Origin: Streptomyces sp. NBC_01476 | GTDB taxonomy: Bacteria; Actinomycetota; Actinomycetes; Streptomycetales; Streptomycetaceae | NCBI RefSeq assembly: GCF_036227265.1 | Contig: NZ_CP109446.1 | Location: 4,225,001 to 4,289,000 of the forward strand | DNA: 64,000 nt | Direction of reading: 5' to 3' | Shown: piece by piece, positions 26,158 to 35,039 of the stretch | Layout of the letters: every line of letters starts with the position of its first letter | Numbering within the stretch: position 1 is the stretch's first letter | Notes under the pieces: model-generated | Database searches by the model: none | Seen by the model: the letters and a program-made list of their open reading frames with translations, nothing else | What the model was told of the DNA's origin: nothing | Program-made: the position numbers and the translations under genes

Positions 26158-27005
26158 GCACGAACCGGCGTCCCGGGGGACCGGACGCAGCCGGCGCGCC
26201 CTACGCGGCGGGCTCCGGCGGTACGCATCCGGCCGACGACCCCGAGGGGGACGAGTTGCGGGTGCTGCTGGAGCGGGCCGTCCCCCAACTGCCCGCCCCG
26301 GCACGGCGGCTGGAGCAGGTCAGGGCGCGGGTCCGGCGGCGGGCGCGGCGCCGTGCGGCGGGGCTGTCGGTGACCGCCGTGCTGGCGATCGCCACGTTCG
26401 GGCTGCTGGCGCCGGGGCTCGGCGGCGCACCGGGTGACCCGGCGCCGCCCGCGGTCACCTCGCTCGCGCCGCCCGCCTCGGTCAGTGTCCCCACCGCGGA
26501 GCCCACCGGAGCACCCACCGGCGGGCCGGCCTCCACCCAGGCCCCGCCCCCGACCACCGCGTACCGTCTCTACCGCTTTTCCGCCCTGTCCGGTCTCGGC
26601 CTGCGGCTGCCGCCCGGCTGGTCCACCCTCGAACCGGCCGGCTCCGACGCGAACTACGTCTCCTCGCAGGGGCTCGGGATGCCCAAGGGCACCTGTGTGC
26701 ACCCGCTGGACGATTTCTGCACCCCGCTGGTGCGTACCCTCACGCCCGGTGGCGTGCTGATGATGCTGCGGATCAGCCACAACCAGGGCATGGCCGACAA
26801 GATCCGGCTCACCGGACCACGGATCGGCGCCGGGCAGGTGCTCACGTCCTGCCGGACGGTCGGCGGTGTCGCCCAGCTCGGCGCGACCCTCGCCGATCTC
26901 TCCGGCTCCGACGTCACCATCGAGGCGACGGTGTGCCTCGCCGGCGCGCAGGCAGCGCTGCAGGCCGAGGTCCGGGACATCCTCATGAATGCGACCTTCA
27001 CGTGA
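26154..27005 (+). CDS. single-pass membrane protein paired with the sigma factor
   Basis: A 283-residue protein whose ATG overlaps the sigma stop (ATGA). The cytoplasmic N-terminus of about 68 residues has a short helical segment (ELRVLLERAVPQLP) and a basic run (RVRRRARRRAAG) before one transmembrane helix (about 72-90). A Pro/Thr-rich linker and an extracytoplasmic domain of about 140 residues follow, with conserved-looking Cys residues (KGTCVHPLDDFC, TSCRTVGG, ATVCLAGAQ). Position suggests an anti-sigma factor or sensor, but no zinc-binding HxxxCxxC motif is present. The extracellular fold is unrecognised. Confidence 0.8.
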   Translation: MSTNRRPGGPDAAGAPYAAGSGGTHPADDPEGDELRVLLERAVPQLPAPARRLEQVRARVRRRARRRAAGLSVTAVLAIATFGLLAPGLGGAPGDPAPPAVTSLAPPASVSVPTAEPTGAPTGGPASTQAPPPTTAYRLYRFSALSGLGLRLPPGWSTLEPAGSDANYVSSQGLGMPKGTCVHPLDDFCTPLVRTLTPGGVLMMLRISHNQGMADKIRLTGPRIGAGQVLTSCRTVGGVAQLGATLADLSGSDVTIEATVCLAGAQAALQAEVRDILMNATFT

Positions 27006-27019
27006 AAGGCCCCTCAGAC

Positions 27020-27814
27020 ATGCGCACAGCCCGTCGCCGCGGCACCCTCGCCGCCGCCTCGCTGGCCGCGGCCGCTTCGCTCCTGCTCGCCGGCTGCGCC
27101 GCCTCGGGCGCCGGGGCGCAGCCGTCCCGGGTGGCCGAACAGGGCCCGCTGAGCGACCGGACAGGCGGCCGGGCGGGGCGTTCCGCGCCGCTCCCGCCGC
27201 CCTCCCCCCTGCCGGTGCGGGGCGTGCTGCCCGGTGTCGGCCCCCGGACGCTGGCCGCGGTCCCGGCGGACGCCCGCCAGGTGGTGCTGGTCACCGGCGC
27301 CGGCCGGGACTCCTCGGACTCCCAGGTCACGCTCTACCGTTACGACGACACCGCGGGCTGGACCGCGGACCGGCCGGCCTGGAAGGCGCACAACGCCCAG
27401 CGCGGCTGGACCGACCGGCACCACTCCGGTGATCTGCGCTCCCCCATCGGCGTGTTCACCCTGACCGACGCGGGCGGGCGGTTCGCCGACCCGGGCACCA
27501 GGCTCACCTACGACCACGCGCCGATCGGCTTCACCAACAACAGCATCGGGGTCAGCGGCGAGTCCCTGCACGACGCCTTCGACTACGTCATCGCCATCAA
27601 CTACAACCGCAAGCCCGGTATGTCCCCCCGGGACTGGACCCGCCCGCTCGGCGACTCCCGCGGCGGCGGCATCTGGCTCCACGTGGACCACGGCGGCCCC
27701 ACCCAGGGCTGCGTCTCGCTGCCGGCCTCCGCCATGAAGACGCTGCTGCGCACGCTGGACCCGGCGCAGCACCCGGTGGTCGTCATGGGCGACGCGCCCG
27801 ACCTCTCGCGCTGA
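27020..27814 (+). CDS. exported YkuD-like L,D-transpeptidase family lipoprotein
   Basis: A 264-residue protein. The signal peptide MRTARRRGTLAAASLAAAAS leads to lipobox LLAGC (Cys about 30). The YkuD-type catalytic region is recognisable: RSPIGVFTLTDAGGRF, SLHDAFDYVIAINYN and HVDHGGPTQGCVSLP, where the His and Cys are the likely catalytic residues. L,D-transpeptidases make 3-3 peptidoglycan cross-links or attach proteins to the wall. A GTG at 27002 overlaps the upstream stop and is an alternative start; ATG 27020 gives a standard signal peptide after GAAAGG. Third gene of the sigma-factor operon. Confidence 0.87.
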   Translation: MRTARRRGTLAAASLAAAASLLLAGCAASGAGAQPSRVAEQGPLSDRTGGRAGRSAPLPPPSPLPVRGVLPGVGPRTLAAVPADARQVVLVTGAGRDSSDSQVTLYRYDDTAGWTADRPAWKAHNAQRGWTDRHHSGDLRSPIGVFTLTDAGGRFADPGTRLTYDHAPIGFTNNSIGVSGESLHDAFDYVIAINYNRKPGMSPRDWTRPLGDSRGGGIWLHVDHGGPTQGCVSLPASAMKTLLRTLDPAQHPVVVMGDAPDLSR

Positions 27815-27851
27815 GCCGGAGCCGGCCGAACTGAGCCCGCCCACCCGCACT

Positions 27852-27889
27852 GTCCCACCCGGCAGGCGTATCCGCCTGCCGGGTGGGAC
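27852..27889. terminator. 17-bp perfect bidirectional hairpin
   Basis: GTCCCACCCGGCAGGCG (27852-27868) pairs perfectly with 27873-27889 around a TATC loop. It lies between the convergent L,D-transpeptidase and metG stops and can terminate both strands. No T-tract. Confidence 0.85.
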
Positions 27890-27920
27890 GTGTGACGCGG
27901 CCCGGCGGCCGTGCGCCGGG

Positions 27921-29666
<1,746 letters not shown>

Positions 29667-29849
29667 TGCAGGCTGCTCCCAATTCGTTGCGCGGAGTGAG
29701 TAATTCCTCTATGGATCCTCAATATCGTAACGGACCGAAGGGGTGTATACGCCGCCCCTTTTAGACCTGCGGTTACGCCCCGACTACGCCCTGGTCATGG
29801 CTTCGGGGTGGGGGGCGCAGGTCGGCCCTGAAGATCACCGCGAGTGACC

Positions 29850-29881
29850 GCACGTGCGCATGCACGTGCACATGCACGTGC
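29850..29881. repeat. three phased GCACGTGC repeats upstream of the DUF397 gene
   Basis: CACGTG occurs at 29851, 29863 and 29875, an exact 12-bp spacing. The unit is GCACGTGCRCAT twice, then GCACGTGC. It lies just upstream of an inverted repeat (29885-29898) and the DUF397 gene. Matching elements precede the XRE regulator gene at 30827-30856, so this is a candidate operator. Confidence 0.8.
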
Positions 29882-29884
29882 CGG

Positions 29885-29900
29885 GATAACGGGTTATCAT
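29885..29900 (+). promoter_or_regulatory. inverted repeat and -10-like box for the DUF397 gene
   Basis: GATAAC (29885-29890) and GTTATC (29893-29898) form a perfect inverted repeat with a GG centre. TATCAT (29895-29900) could be the -10 box; the phased GCACGTGC array would then cover the -35 region. GGGGAG precedes the start codon. Confidence 0.5.
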
Positions 29901-29937
29901 CTCCGGTACCACACAAGGCACTTATGGGGAGTGGCTG

Positions 29938-30174
29938 ATGCGCCGGACGCACAATGGAATGGCCGCAGAAGACCTTGCGGGAGTTGCCTGGCAGAAGAGC
30001 CGGCACAGTAATGCCAATGGCACCTGCATGGAGTTCGCGGCACTGCCCGACGGCGAGGTCGCCGTACGCAATTCACGCTTTCCGGACGGTCCGGCGCTCA
30101 TCTATACCCGGGCCGAGATCGAATCGATGATCATCGGCGTCAAGGCCGGTGAATTCGACCACCTGATGCCGTAA
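29938..30174 (+). CDS. DUF397 protein
   Basis: A 78-residue protein of family DUF397 (VAWQKSRHSNANGTCMEFAALPDGEVAVRNSRFPDGPALIYTRAEIESMI; the W-x-K-S and V-R-N-S motifs are diagnostic). In streptomycetes these small proteins are encoded beside XRE-DUF5753 regulators (WhiJ-type systems) and are thought to act with or against them. The start is ATG 29938 with GGGGAG upstream. The nearest XRE-DUF5753 gene is at 30938, with an RsbW-type ATPase gene between. Confidence 0.9.
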   Translation: MRRTHNGMAAEDLAGVAWQKSRHSNANGTCMEFAALPDGEVAVRNSRFPDGPALIYTRAEIESMIIGVKAGEFDHLMP

Positions 30175-30278
30175 CGGGCGAAAAGCGCCGGGTCGCGTAC
30201 CCCCGTACGGACCGGCGTGCCCGGGACGGCCCGCGCCGCCCGCGCGGAAGCAGCGCCCCCCGCCGGCGCCGCTCCTGA

Positions 30279-30758
30279 CTACTGACGTGGACCGCCGGGC
30301 GCGAGGAACAGCGCCCAGACGACCTTCCCCGTACCGCTCAGCGGGTGCCATCCCCAGTTCTCGCTGAACGAGTCCACCAGGTGCAGCCCGCGGCCGGTCT
30401 CCGCGACGAAGTCCGCTTCCTTGGTGACAGGCGCCACCGCGCTCGGGTCGCGCACCGCGCAGACCACCCGGGAGGTCCAGCGGACCAGGGTGAGCCGCAC
30501 CGGCGCCCCGGTCGTACCGACCGGCACCCCGTAGCGCAGCGCATTGGTCACCAGCTCACTGGCGACGAGTTCCATGGAGTCCCGCAGGCCGGTCAGCTCC
30601 CAGCGCTGCAGCGTGGACCGGGTGAACCGGCGCGCCTCGCGCACCGACTCGAGGTGGGCCCGCAGCTCGCAGGTGGCCCCGTTGGCGGCGGCGAGACGCT
30701 CGGGCGCGAGCACGCCTTGCCATAACGGCTCCAGCACGGCCGTGGCCTCTGTCCTCAT
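30279..30758 (-). CDS. RsbW-like ATP-binding protein
   Basis: A 159-residue single HATPase_c_2 domain protein. The N-box reads ELVASELVTNALRYG (about residues 64-78), with SAVAPV and ETGRGLHLVDSFSENWGWHPL forming the nucleotide lid and G-box region. Proteins of this kind act as anti-sigma kinases or as accessory proteins of unknown target. It starts at ATG 30758 and is divergent from the XRE-DUF5753 gene. The intergenic region holds two TGCACGTG elements, so both may answer to the XRE regulator. Confidence 0.9.
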   Translation of the reverse strand: MRTEATAVLEPLWQGVLAPERLAAANGATCELRAHLESVREARRFTRSTLQRWELTGLRDSMELVASELVTNALRYGVPVGTTGAPVRLTLVRWTSRVVCAVRDPSAVAPVTKEADFVAETGRGLHLVDSFSENWGWHPLSGTGKVVWALFLAPGGPRQ

Positions 30759-30826
30759 GAGAGCCCCCGAGGTATGTCCACGCCCCCATGCTCATGGATC
30801 GGTGCCCAGGGATGCAAGAGCGTCTG

Positions 30827-30856
30827 CACGTGCATCTGCAAAGAACAATGCACGTG
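30827..30856. repeat. phased TGCACGTG elements upstream of the XRE gene
   Basis: CACGTG at 30827 and 30851 are 24 bases apart, twice the 12-bp spacing of the array at 29850. A degenerate copy (GCAAAGA) sits in the middle register. The site lies between the divergent HATPase and XRE genes. Confidence 0.7.
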
Positions 30857-30937
30857 TCGATGGAGAGTGACTGAATGGGTACTGCGCGCAGTCCATTAGT
30901 GGCAGACTGCTGATGAACCAAGGGCGGAGCGTGACCT

Positions 30938-31804
30938 ATGAGCGCAGGGCAGCCGGGAGGCGGGTCCATCGTGCGACGCATGCTGCTCGGGGCGCAGCTG
31001 AGGCGGCTGCGTGAGTCCCGCGGCATCAGCAGGGAGGACGCGGGGTACTCGATCCGTGCCTCCGAGTCGAAGATCAGCCGTATGGAGCTGGGCAGAGTCA
31101 GCTTCAAGGAGCGGGACGTCGCCGACCTGCTGACGCTGTACGGCGTCACCGAGGGCGGTGAGCGGCTCGCCATGCTCGGACTCGTCCGGGAGGCCAACGC
31201 GGCCGGCTGGTGGCACGGTTACGGCGAGGTGATGCCGACCTGGTTCCAGACGTACGTCGGCCTGGAGGAGTCCGCGGCGCTCATCCGCACCTTCGAAGTG
31301 CAGTTCGTGCACGGCCTGCTGCAGACCGAGGAGTACATAAGGTCGGTGATCAGGCTCGGTCACCCCGATGCGGCGGACCCCTGGGTGGAAAGACGAGTCG
31401 GTCTACGCCTGGAGCGGCAGAAGCTCCTCGTATCGGAGCAGGCACCCCGCTTCGTCGCGGTGATGGACGAGGGCGCGCTGCGCCGGTCCTTCGGCGGACC
31501 CGAGGTGATGCGCGGCCAGGTCCGGCACATCCTCGAAACGGCCGAGGCGCCGAACGTCGACGTACGCATCCTGCCGTTCACCACCGGCGGGCACGCGGCG
31601 GGTGGCGGCGCCTTCACCCTGCTCAGCTTCCCCGAGTCCGATCTGCCCGACCTGGTCTATCTGGAGCAGCTGACCGGGGCGCTCTACATCGACAAGCACG
31701 ACGAGGTGGTGGAGTACACCAAGGCGATGAATGCCCTGGACACGGTGGCGCTCCAGCCCGCCGAGTCGCTGGAGTGGCTGCGCGCCTTCCACGACGAGCT
31801 CTGA
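30938..31804 (+). CDS. XRE-family regulator with DUF5753 domain
   Basis: A 288-residue transcription factor. The helix-turn-helix is at about residues 16-75 (LGAQLRRLRESRGISREDAGYSIRASESKISRMELGRVSFKERDVADLL). The DUF5753 ligand/partner domain occupies about 105-285 (WFQTYVGLEESAALIRTFEVQFVHGLLQTEEY, ending ESLEWLRAFHDEL). This is the WhiJ-like architecture that pairs with DUF397 and HATPase proteins. The start is ATG 30938 after GGAG. The phased TGCACGTG repeats upstream of this gene and of the DUF397 gene are the likely binding sites. Confidence 0.93.
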   Translation: MSAGQPGGGSIVRRMLLGAQLRRLRESRGISREDAGYSIRASESKISRMELGRVSFKERDVADLLTLYGVTEGGERLAMLGLVREANAAGWWHGYGEVMPTWFQTYVGLEESAALIRTFEVQFVHGLLQTEEYIRSVIRLGHPDAADPWVERRVGLRLERQKLLVSEQAPRFVAVMDEGALRRSFGGPEVMRGQVRHILETAEAPNVDVRILPFTTGGHAAGGGAFTLLSFPESDLPDLVYLEQLTGALYIDKHDEVVEYTKAMNALDTVALQPAESLEWLRAFHDEL

Positions 31805-31968
31805 TCCGCTGATCATCTACAGTCGGACACGGTGATCTTCACCCCTCGGGGTGAACAACCACCCTTCATGCCCTGAGCAACCTCCCGCCCGGCCCTGCGG
31901 CGCCGCTACGGTAACCGCAGGTCGCACGAGGGGTGACGGTTTTTCCGGGGTCGTCGAGGGGGGACGCG

Positions 31969-32367
31969 GTGCAGCAGCAGGGGGAGCCGCCGGAGCGGGT
32001 GCGCCGGCTCGGCGACGCGGTCCCGCCGCCCAGTGCGTACGCCCGTACCTACCGGCTGGGCGACATCACCGTGGTCGAGCTGAGCGGCGAGCTGGATCTC
32101 GGCAGCGCGCCGTACGTGGACCCGCATCTGGAGGCCGCGGCGTCCTGGCCCGCGCCCTTCACCGTGGTGCTCGACCTCGGGCCCGTCGAGTTCGTCGACT
32201 GCTTCGGCCTCTCCCTGCTGGTACGGGCCCGCCGCCGGATCGTGGACCGCGGCGGCCGGCTGCTGATGGCCTGCGCGCATCCGCCGACCCGCAAGCTGCT
32301 CGCGCTCACCGGGCTCGACGGGGTCTTCCACCCCGTCCACACGCTCCAGCAGGCGCTGGCCCTGTAA
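31969..32367 (+). CDS. STAS-domain protein with Cys at the phosphorylation position
   Basis: A 132-residue anti-sigma-factor-antagonist-type protein. The STAS domain covers about residues 28-125 (ITVVELSGELDLGSAPYVDPHLEA, FTVVLDLGPVEFVDCFGLSLLVRARRRIVDRGGRLLMACAHPPTRKLLALTGL). In phosphorylatable antagonists the loop reads D-S-S/T-G-L; here it is VDCFGL, so the acceptor Ser is replaced by Cys. This may make it constitutive or redox-sensitive. GTG 31969 follows GAGGGGGG at good distance; an in-frame GTG at 31933 is less likely. Confidence 0.88.
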   Translation: MQQQGEPPERVRRLGDAVPPPSAYARTYRLGDITVVELSGELDLGSAPYVDPHLEAAASWPAPFTVVLDLGPVEFVDCFGLSLLVRARRRIVDRGGRLLMACAHPPTRKLLALTGLDGVFHPVHTLQQALAL

Positions 32368-32711
32368 GGGCGAATCCGCTCTCCCCGCTGGGGAGTTGCG
32401 CACGGTTCCGCGGACGCTTACCCGGTCCGGAAGGCGCGTCGCCACCGCACACCGGGAAGGCACATCCGGAAGACCCGCGTCCGTTCCTGGGAGTTCGCTG
32501 GGAACCCGGGTGCCGAATTCGTCAATGCCAGAAAGGCCACCGCTTCCGTCACCCTTCTCACATTTCCCGTTACCCATATTTTGGCGGCGTACAGTGGCAG
32601 GCCGGGTCGGCGTGGGCCGGTGTGACCGGGGTCATACATTCCGCCCGGAGCACGTGGTAAACGTTGGGGCTTCGTCATGTGCGCGCGAGCCACCGGACCG
32701 AAGGTTGGGAA
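32368..32711 (+). other. 344-bp non-coding region before the LCP gene
   Basis: No convincing coding frame. It contains the TCCCAG element at 32486-32504 and an AT-richer stretch around 32565-32590 that may hold the promoter of the LytR-CpsA-Psr gene. No ribosome site stronger than GTTGGGA precedes that gene. Confidence 0.5.
32486..32504 (-). promoter_or_regulatory. direct-repeat TCCCAG element (minus strand)
   Basis: On the minus strand the site reads TTCCCAGCGAACTCCCAGG: two TCCCAG half-sites 11 bp apart. The first 18 bases are identical to the element at 61716-61733 in front of the MacA-like gene. An 11-bp direct-repeat phase is typical of OmpR-family response regulators. Confidence 0.6.
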
Positions 32712-34169
32712 ATGGGCGTTCGTGGGCGCAAGCCCAAGCGCAGCCGTAAGCGCTGGGTGATCGCGATAGTCGCGTCCCTGGTGGTGCTGGTGGTCGGCGG
32801 CGCCGGGGCGATCTACCTCAAGCTCAACGCGAATATCAGCACCTTCGACTCGGCCGGGCTGAGCAAGAACCGGCCGAAGGCGGCAGCCGCGGACGCCAAC
32901 GGCGACACCGCGGTGAACGTGCTGCTGATCGGCTCCGACACCCGCTCCGGTGAGAACGGCAAGCTCGGCGGCTCGGCCTCCGGCCCCATCGGGCGCTCGG
33001 ACACCACGATCCTGCTCCATGTCTACCCCGACCACAAACACGCGGTGGGCGTCTCCATACCCCGTGACTCGCTGGTCGACATACCCCCGTGCCTGCTGCC
33101 GAACGGCACCTGGTCGCCGGACCAGCCGAAGGCCCAGTTCAACTCCGCGTTCTCGATGGGCAATACCGCCAAGGGCAACCCGGCGTGCACCCAGAACACC
33201 GTGGAGAAGATGTCCGGCATGCGGATCGACCACACCATGGTGATCGACTTCGCCGGCTTCGCGGCCATGACCTCCGCCGTGCACGGCGTCGACGTCTGCG
33301 TCCCGAACAACATCTACCAGGGCGACATGAACCCCAACCTGGGCTACCAGGGCAAGGTCGTGCTGAAGAAGGGCATGCAGAACCTCTCCGGCCAGCAGGC
33401 GCTCGACTACGTCCGGGTACGGCACGGTGTCGGCGACAACTCCGACGTCGGCCGGATGCTGCGGCAGCAGGCGTTCCTCTCCGCGCTGATCAGCAAGGTC
33501 AAGGGCGAGGGCATGAACCCGACCACGCTGCTGCCGCTGGCCGACGCGGCCACCAAGTCGCTGACCGTGGACCCCGGGCTCGGCAGCGCGACCAAGCTGA
33601 TGTCCTTCGGCCTCACGCTGAAGAACATCGACCTGAAGAACATCCAGTTCATCACCGCGCCGTGGAAGTACGACGGCCCGCGGATCGACCTGGTCCACCC
33701 CGACGTCGACAACCTCTTCGCCGAGCTGAAGGCCGACCGCACCCTGGACGGCGCCAACGCCTCGGGCAAGCCCACGCCGAAGCCCAAGCCGACCCCGACC
33801 GTGGACGGCACCGGGATAGACGTCAGCGTCTTCAACGGCACCACCACCGACGGCCTGGCCGGCAAGGCGGCCGACGCCCTCACCGCCAAGAAGTTCACGG
33901 TCACCTCCACCGCGACCGCGAAGTCCCAGGACCACGCCACCACCAGGATCGAGTACGGCTCCGCCGACGCCACCCAGGCCAAGACGGTCTCCCAGCTCTT
34001 CCCCGGCTCGCAGCTGGTCCCGCTCGACATCAGCGGCATCAACGTCGTCGTGGGCCAGGACTTCGCCAAGTCCGCCACCGCGGCGGCCCCGAAGCCGCTG
34101 CCGACCACCCTCACCCAGCAGGCCCGCAGCGCGGACGAGGACGCGTGCTCGAAGCTCTCCTACGGGTGA
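32712..34169 (+). CDS. LytR-CpsA-Psr family glycopolymer transferase
   Basis: A 485-residue type II membrane protein that attaches undecaprenyl-linked wall polymers to peptidoglycan. A basic N-terminus (RGRKPKRSRKRW) precedes one helix (about 14-36). The LCP domain follows (about 65-245): NVLLIGSDTRSGENG, RSDTTILLHVYPDHKHAVGVSIPRDSLVDIP, and YVRVRHGVGDNSDVGRMLRQQAFL with the catalytic Arg residues. After a Pro/Lys linker, a LytR C-terminal domain lies at about 375-455 (DVSVFNGTTTDGLAGKAADAL). The start is ATG 32712. A TCCCAG operator-like element lies 208 bases upstream. Confidence 0.94.
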   Translation: MGVRGRKPKRSRKRWVIAIVASLVVLVVGGAGAIYLKLNANISTFDSAGLSKNRPKAAAADANGDTAVNVLLIGSDTRSGENGKLGGSASGPIGRSDTTILLHVYPDHKHAVGVSIPRDSLVDIPPCLLPNGTWSPDQPKAQFNSAFSMGNTAKGNPACTQNTVEKMSGMRIDHTMVIDFAGFAAMTSAVHGVDVCVPNNIYQGDMNPNLGYQGKVVLKKGMQNLSGQQALDYVRVRHGVGDNSDVGRMLRQQAFLSALISKVKGEGMNPTTLLPLADAATKSLTVDPGLGSATKLMSFGLTLKNIDLKNIQFITAPWKYDGPRIDLVHPDVDNLFAELKADRTLDGANASGKPTPKPKPTPTVDGTGIDVSVFNGTTTDGLAGKAADALTAKKFTVTSTATAKSQDHATTRIEYGSADATQAKTVSQLFPGSQLVPLDISGINVVVGQDFAKSATAAAPKPLPTTLTQQARSADEDACSKLSYG

Positions 34170-34212
34170 GCGGGGCGGGCCGGGTGAGCGGGGCGGGCCG
34201 GCGGGCGGCCGG

Positions 34213-34653
34213 TCAGTCGGTCAGGTTGGCGTGCGCGGTGACCTTGTCGATCCGGCCGCGGACCAGGTACTCGCCGGGCACCGCGTTGCGGGCGCCGAAT
34301 TCCGCCCCGCGCTCATCGCCCATGTAGCGGGCGGCGATCCGGGTGGCCCAGACGGAGAGCTCCGGCAGGTCCTCGCTCAGCTCCGCGGTGCACTCCAGCA
34401 GCACGAAGGAGAACGGCGGCTCCTGGTCGTCGACGCACAGCGCGAAGCGGGGGTCCCGGCGCAGCGCCTTGCCCTTGAGCGAGTCGCGGCCGGTGTTGAA
34501 GACGACCTGGACGTTCTGCGGGTCCGAGGTGTCCAGCAGGAACCAGACGGGGGTGACGTGCGGGCGGCCGTCAGCGCGGGTGACGGCGAGTTTTCCGGTA
34601 CGGGTACCGGCCGAGGCGAAGGACTGCCACTGGGCGGGGGTCATCTGCTCCAT
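34213..34653 (-). CDS. PPOX-class flavin/F420-dependent protein
   Basis: A 146-residue split-barrel protein of the pyridoxamine-phosphate-oxidase superfamily (GKLAVTRADGRPHVTPVWFLLD, VVFNTGRDSLKGKALRRDPRFALCVDD, GEYLVRGRIDKVTA). Actinomycete members often use F420 or FMN; the cofactor cannot be settled from sequence alone. The start is ATG 34653 (MEQMTPAQWQSFASAG). The DUF2277 gene lies immediately upstream on the same strand with a 16-base gap, so they are probably co-transcribed. Confidence 0.9.
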   Translation of the reverse strand: MEQMTPAQWQSFASAGTRTGKLAVTRADGRPHVTPVWFLLDTSDPQNVQVVFNTGRDSLKGKALRRDPRFALCVDDQEPPFSFVLLECTAELSEDLPELSVWATRIAARYMGDERGAEFGARNAVPGEYLVRGRIDKVTAHANLTD

Positions 34654-34669
34654 GACGCCAGGCTAGGCC

Positions 34670-34897
34670 TCACCCCGTGCGTGGCGCGGGAGCGCCGCGT
34701 ACCTCCAGGGTGGCCAGCAGGTCGGCGGTGGCGGCGGCGACCGCGTCCACCGCGGCGTCGAAGGCCTCGCGGTTGTGGGCGGCCGGGGCGCGGAACCCGG
34801 AGATCTTGCGGACGTACTGCAGCGCGGCGGCGCGGATGTCCTCGTCGTGGACCTCGGGGGTCATCGGCGCCCGGAGGGTCTTGATGCTTCGGCACAT
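34670..34897 (-). CDS. DUF2277 protein
   Basis: A 75-residue protein matching family DUF2277: MCRSIKTLR at the N-terminus, then TPEVHDEDIRAAALQYVRKISGFRAPAAHNREAFDAAVDAVAAATADLL. The Cys/Arg start and the VRKISGFR-x-PxxHN motif are typical. Proteins of this size bind or process unknown ligands; no function is established. It starts at ATG 34897, upstream of the PPOX-fold gene on the same strand. Confidence 0.85.
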   Translation of the reverse strand: MCRSIKTLRAPMTPEVHDEDIRAAALQYVRKISGFRAPAAHNREAFDAAVDAVAAATADLLATLEVRGAPAPRTG

Positions 34898-34977
34898 ACC
34901 TCAAGTGTGCTCCGTTCTCCCGCTTCACCCCAGCCCCTTGGCGCGCGGCCCCGGTGGTGCTTCAATACTCCGCATTG

Positions 34978-34996
34978 GTTAGGAAGCTTTCCTAAC
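34978..34996. promoter_or_regulatory. palindromic operator of the chitosanase gene
   Basis: GTTAGGAA-GCT-TTCCTAAC: 8-bp perfect arms (34978-34985 and 34989-34996), 43 bases before the chitosanase ATG. GH46 genes of streptomycetes are known to be controlled by the ROK-family repressor CsnR at a palindrome; this site is the obvious candidate, by position and symmetry. Confidence 0.75.
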
Positions 34997-35039
34997 TGAG
35001 CAGTTGAGCCTCCCCATGAATCCATGAACGGAGACACAC

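Noticed and set aside
29667..29849. Leader of metG as a possible T-box or SAM riboswitch.
   Set aside because: No conserved T-box, specifier loop or SAM core was found; one short GC hairpin is not enough.
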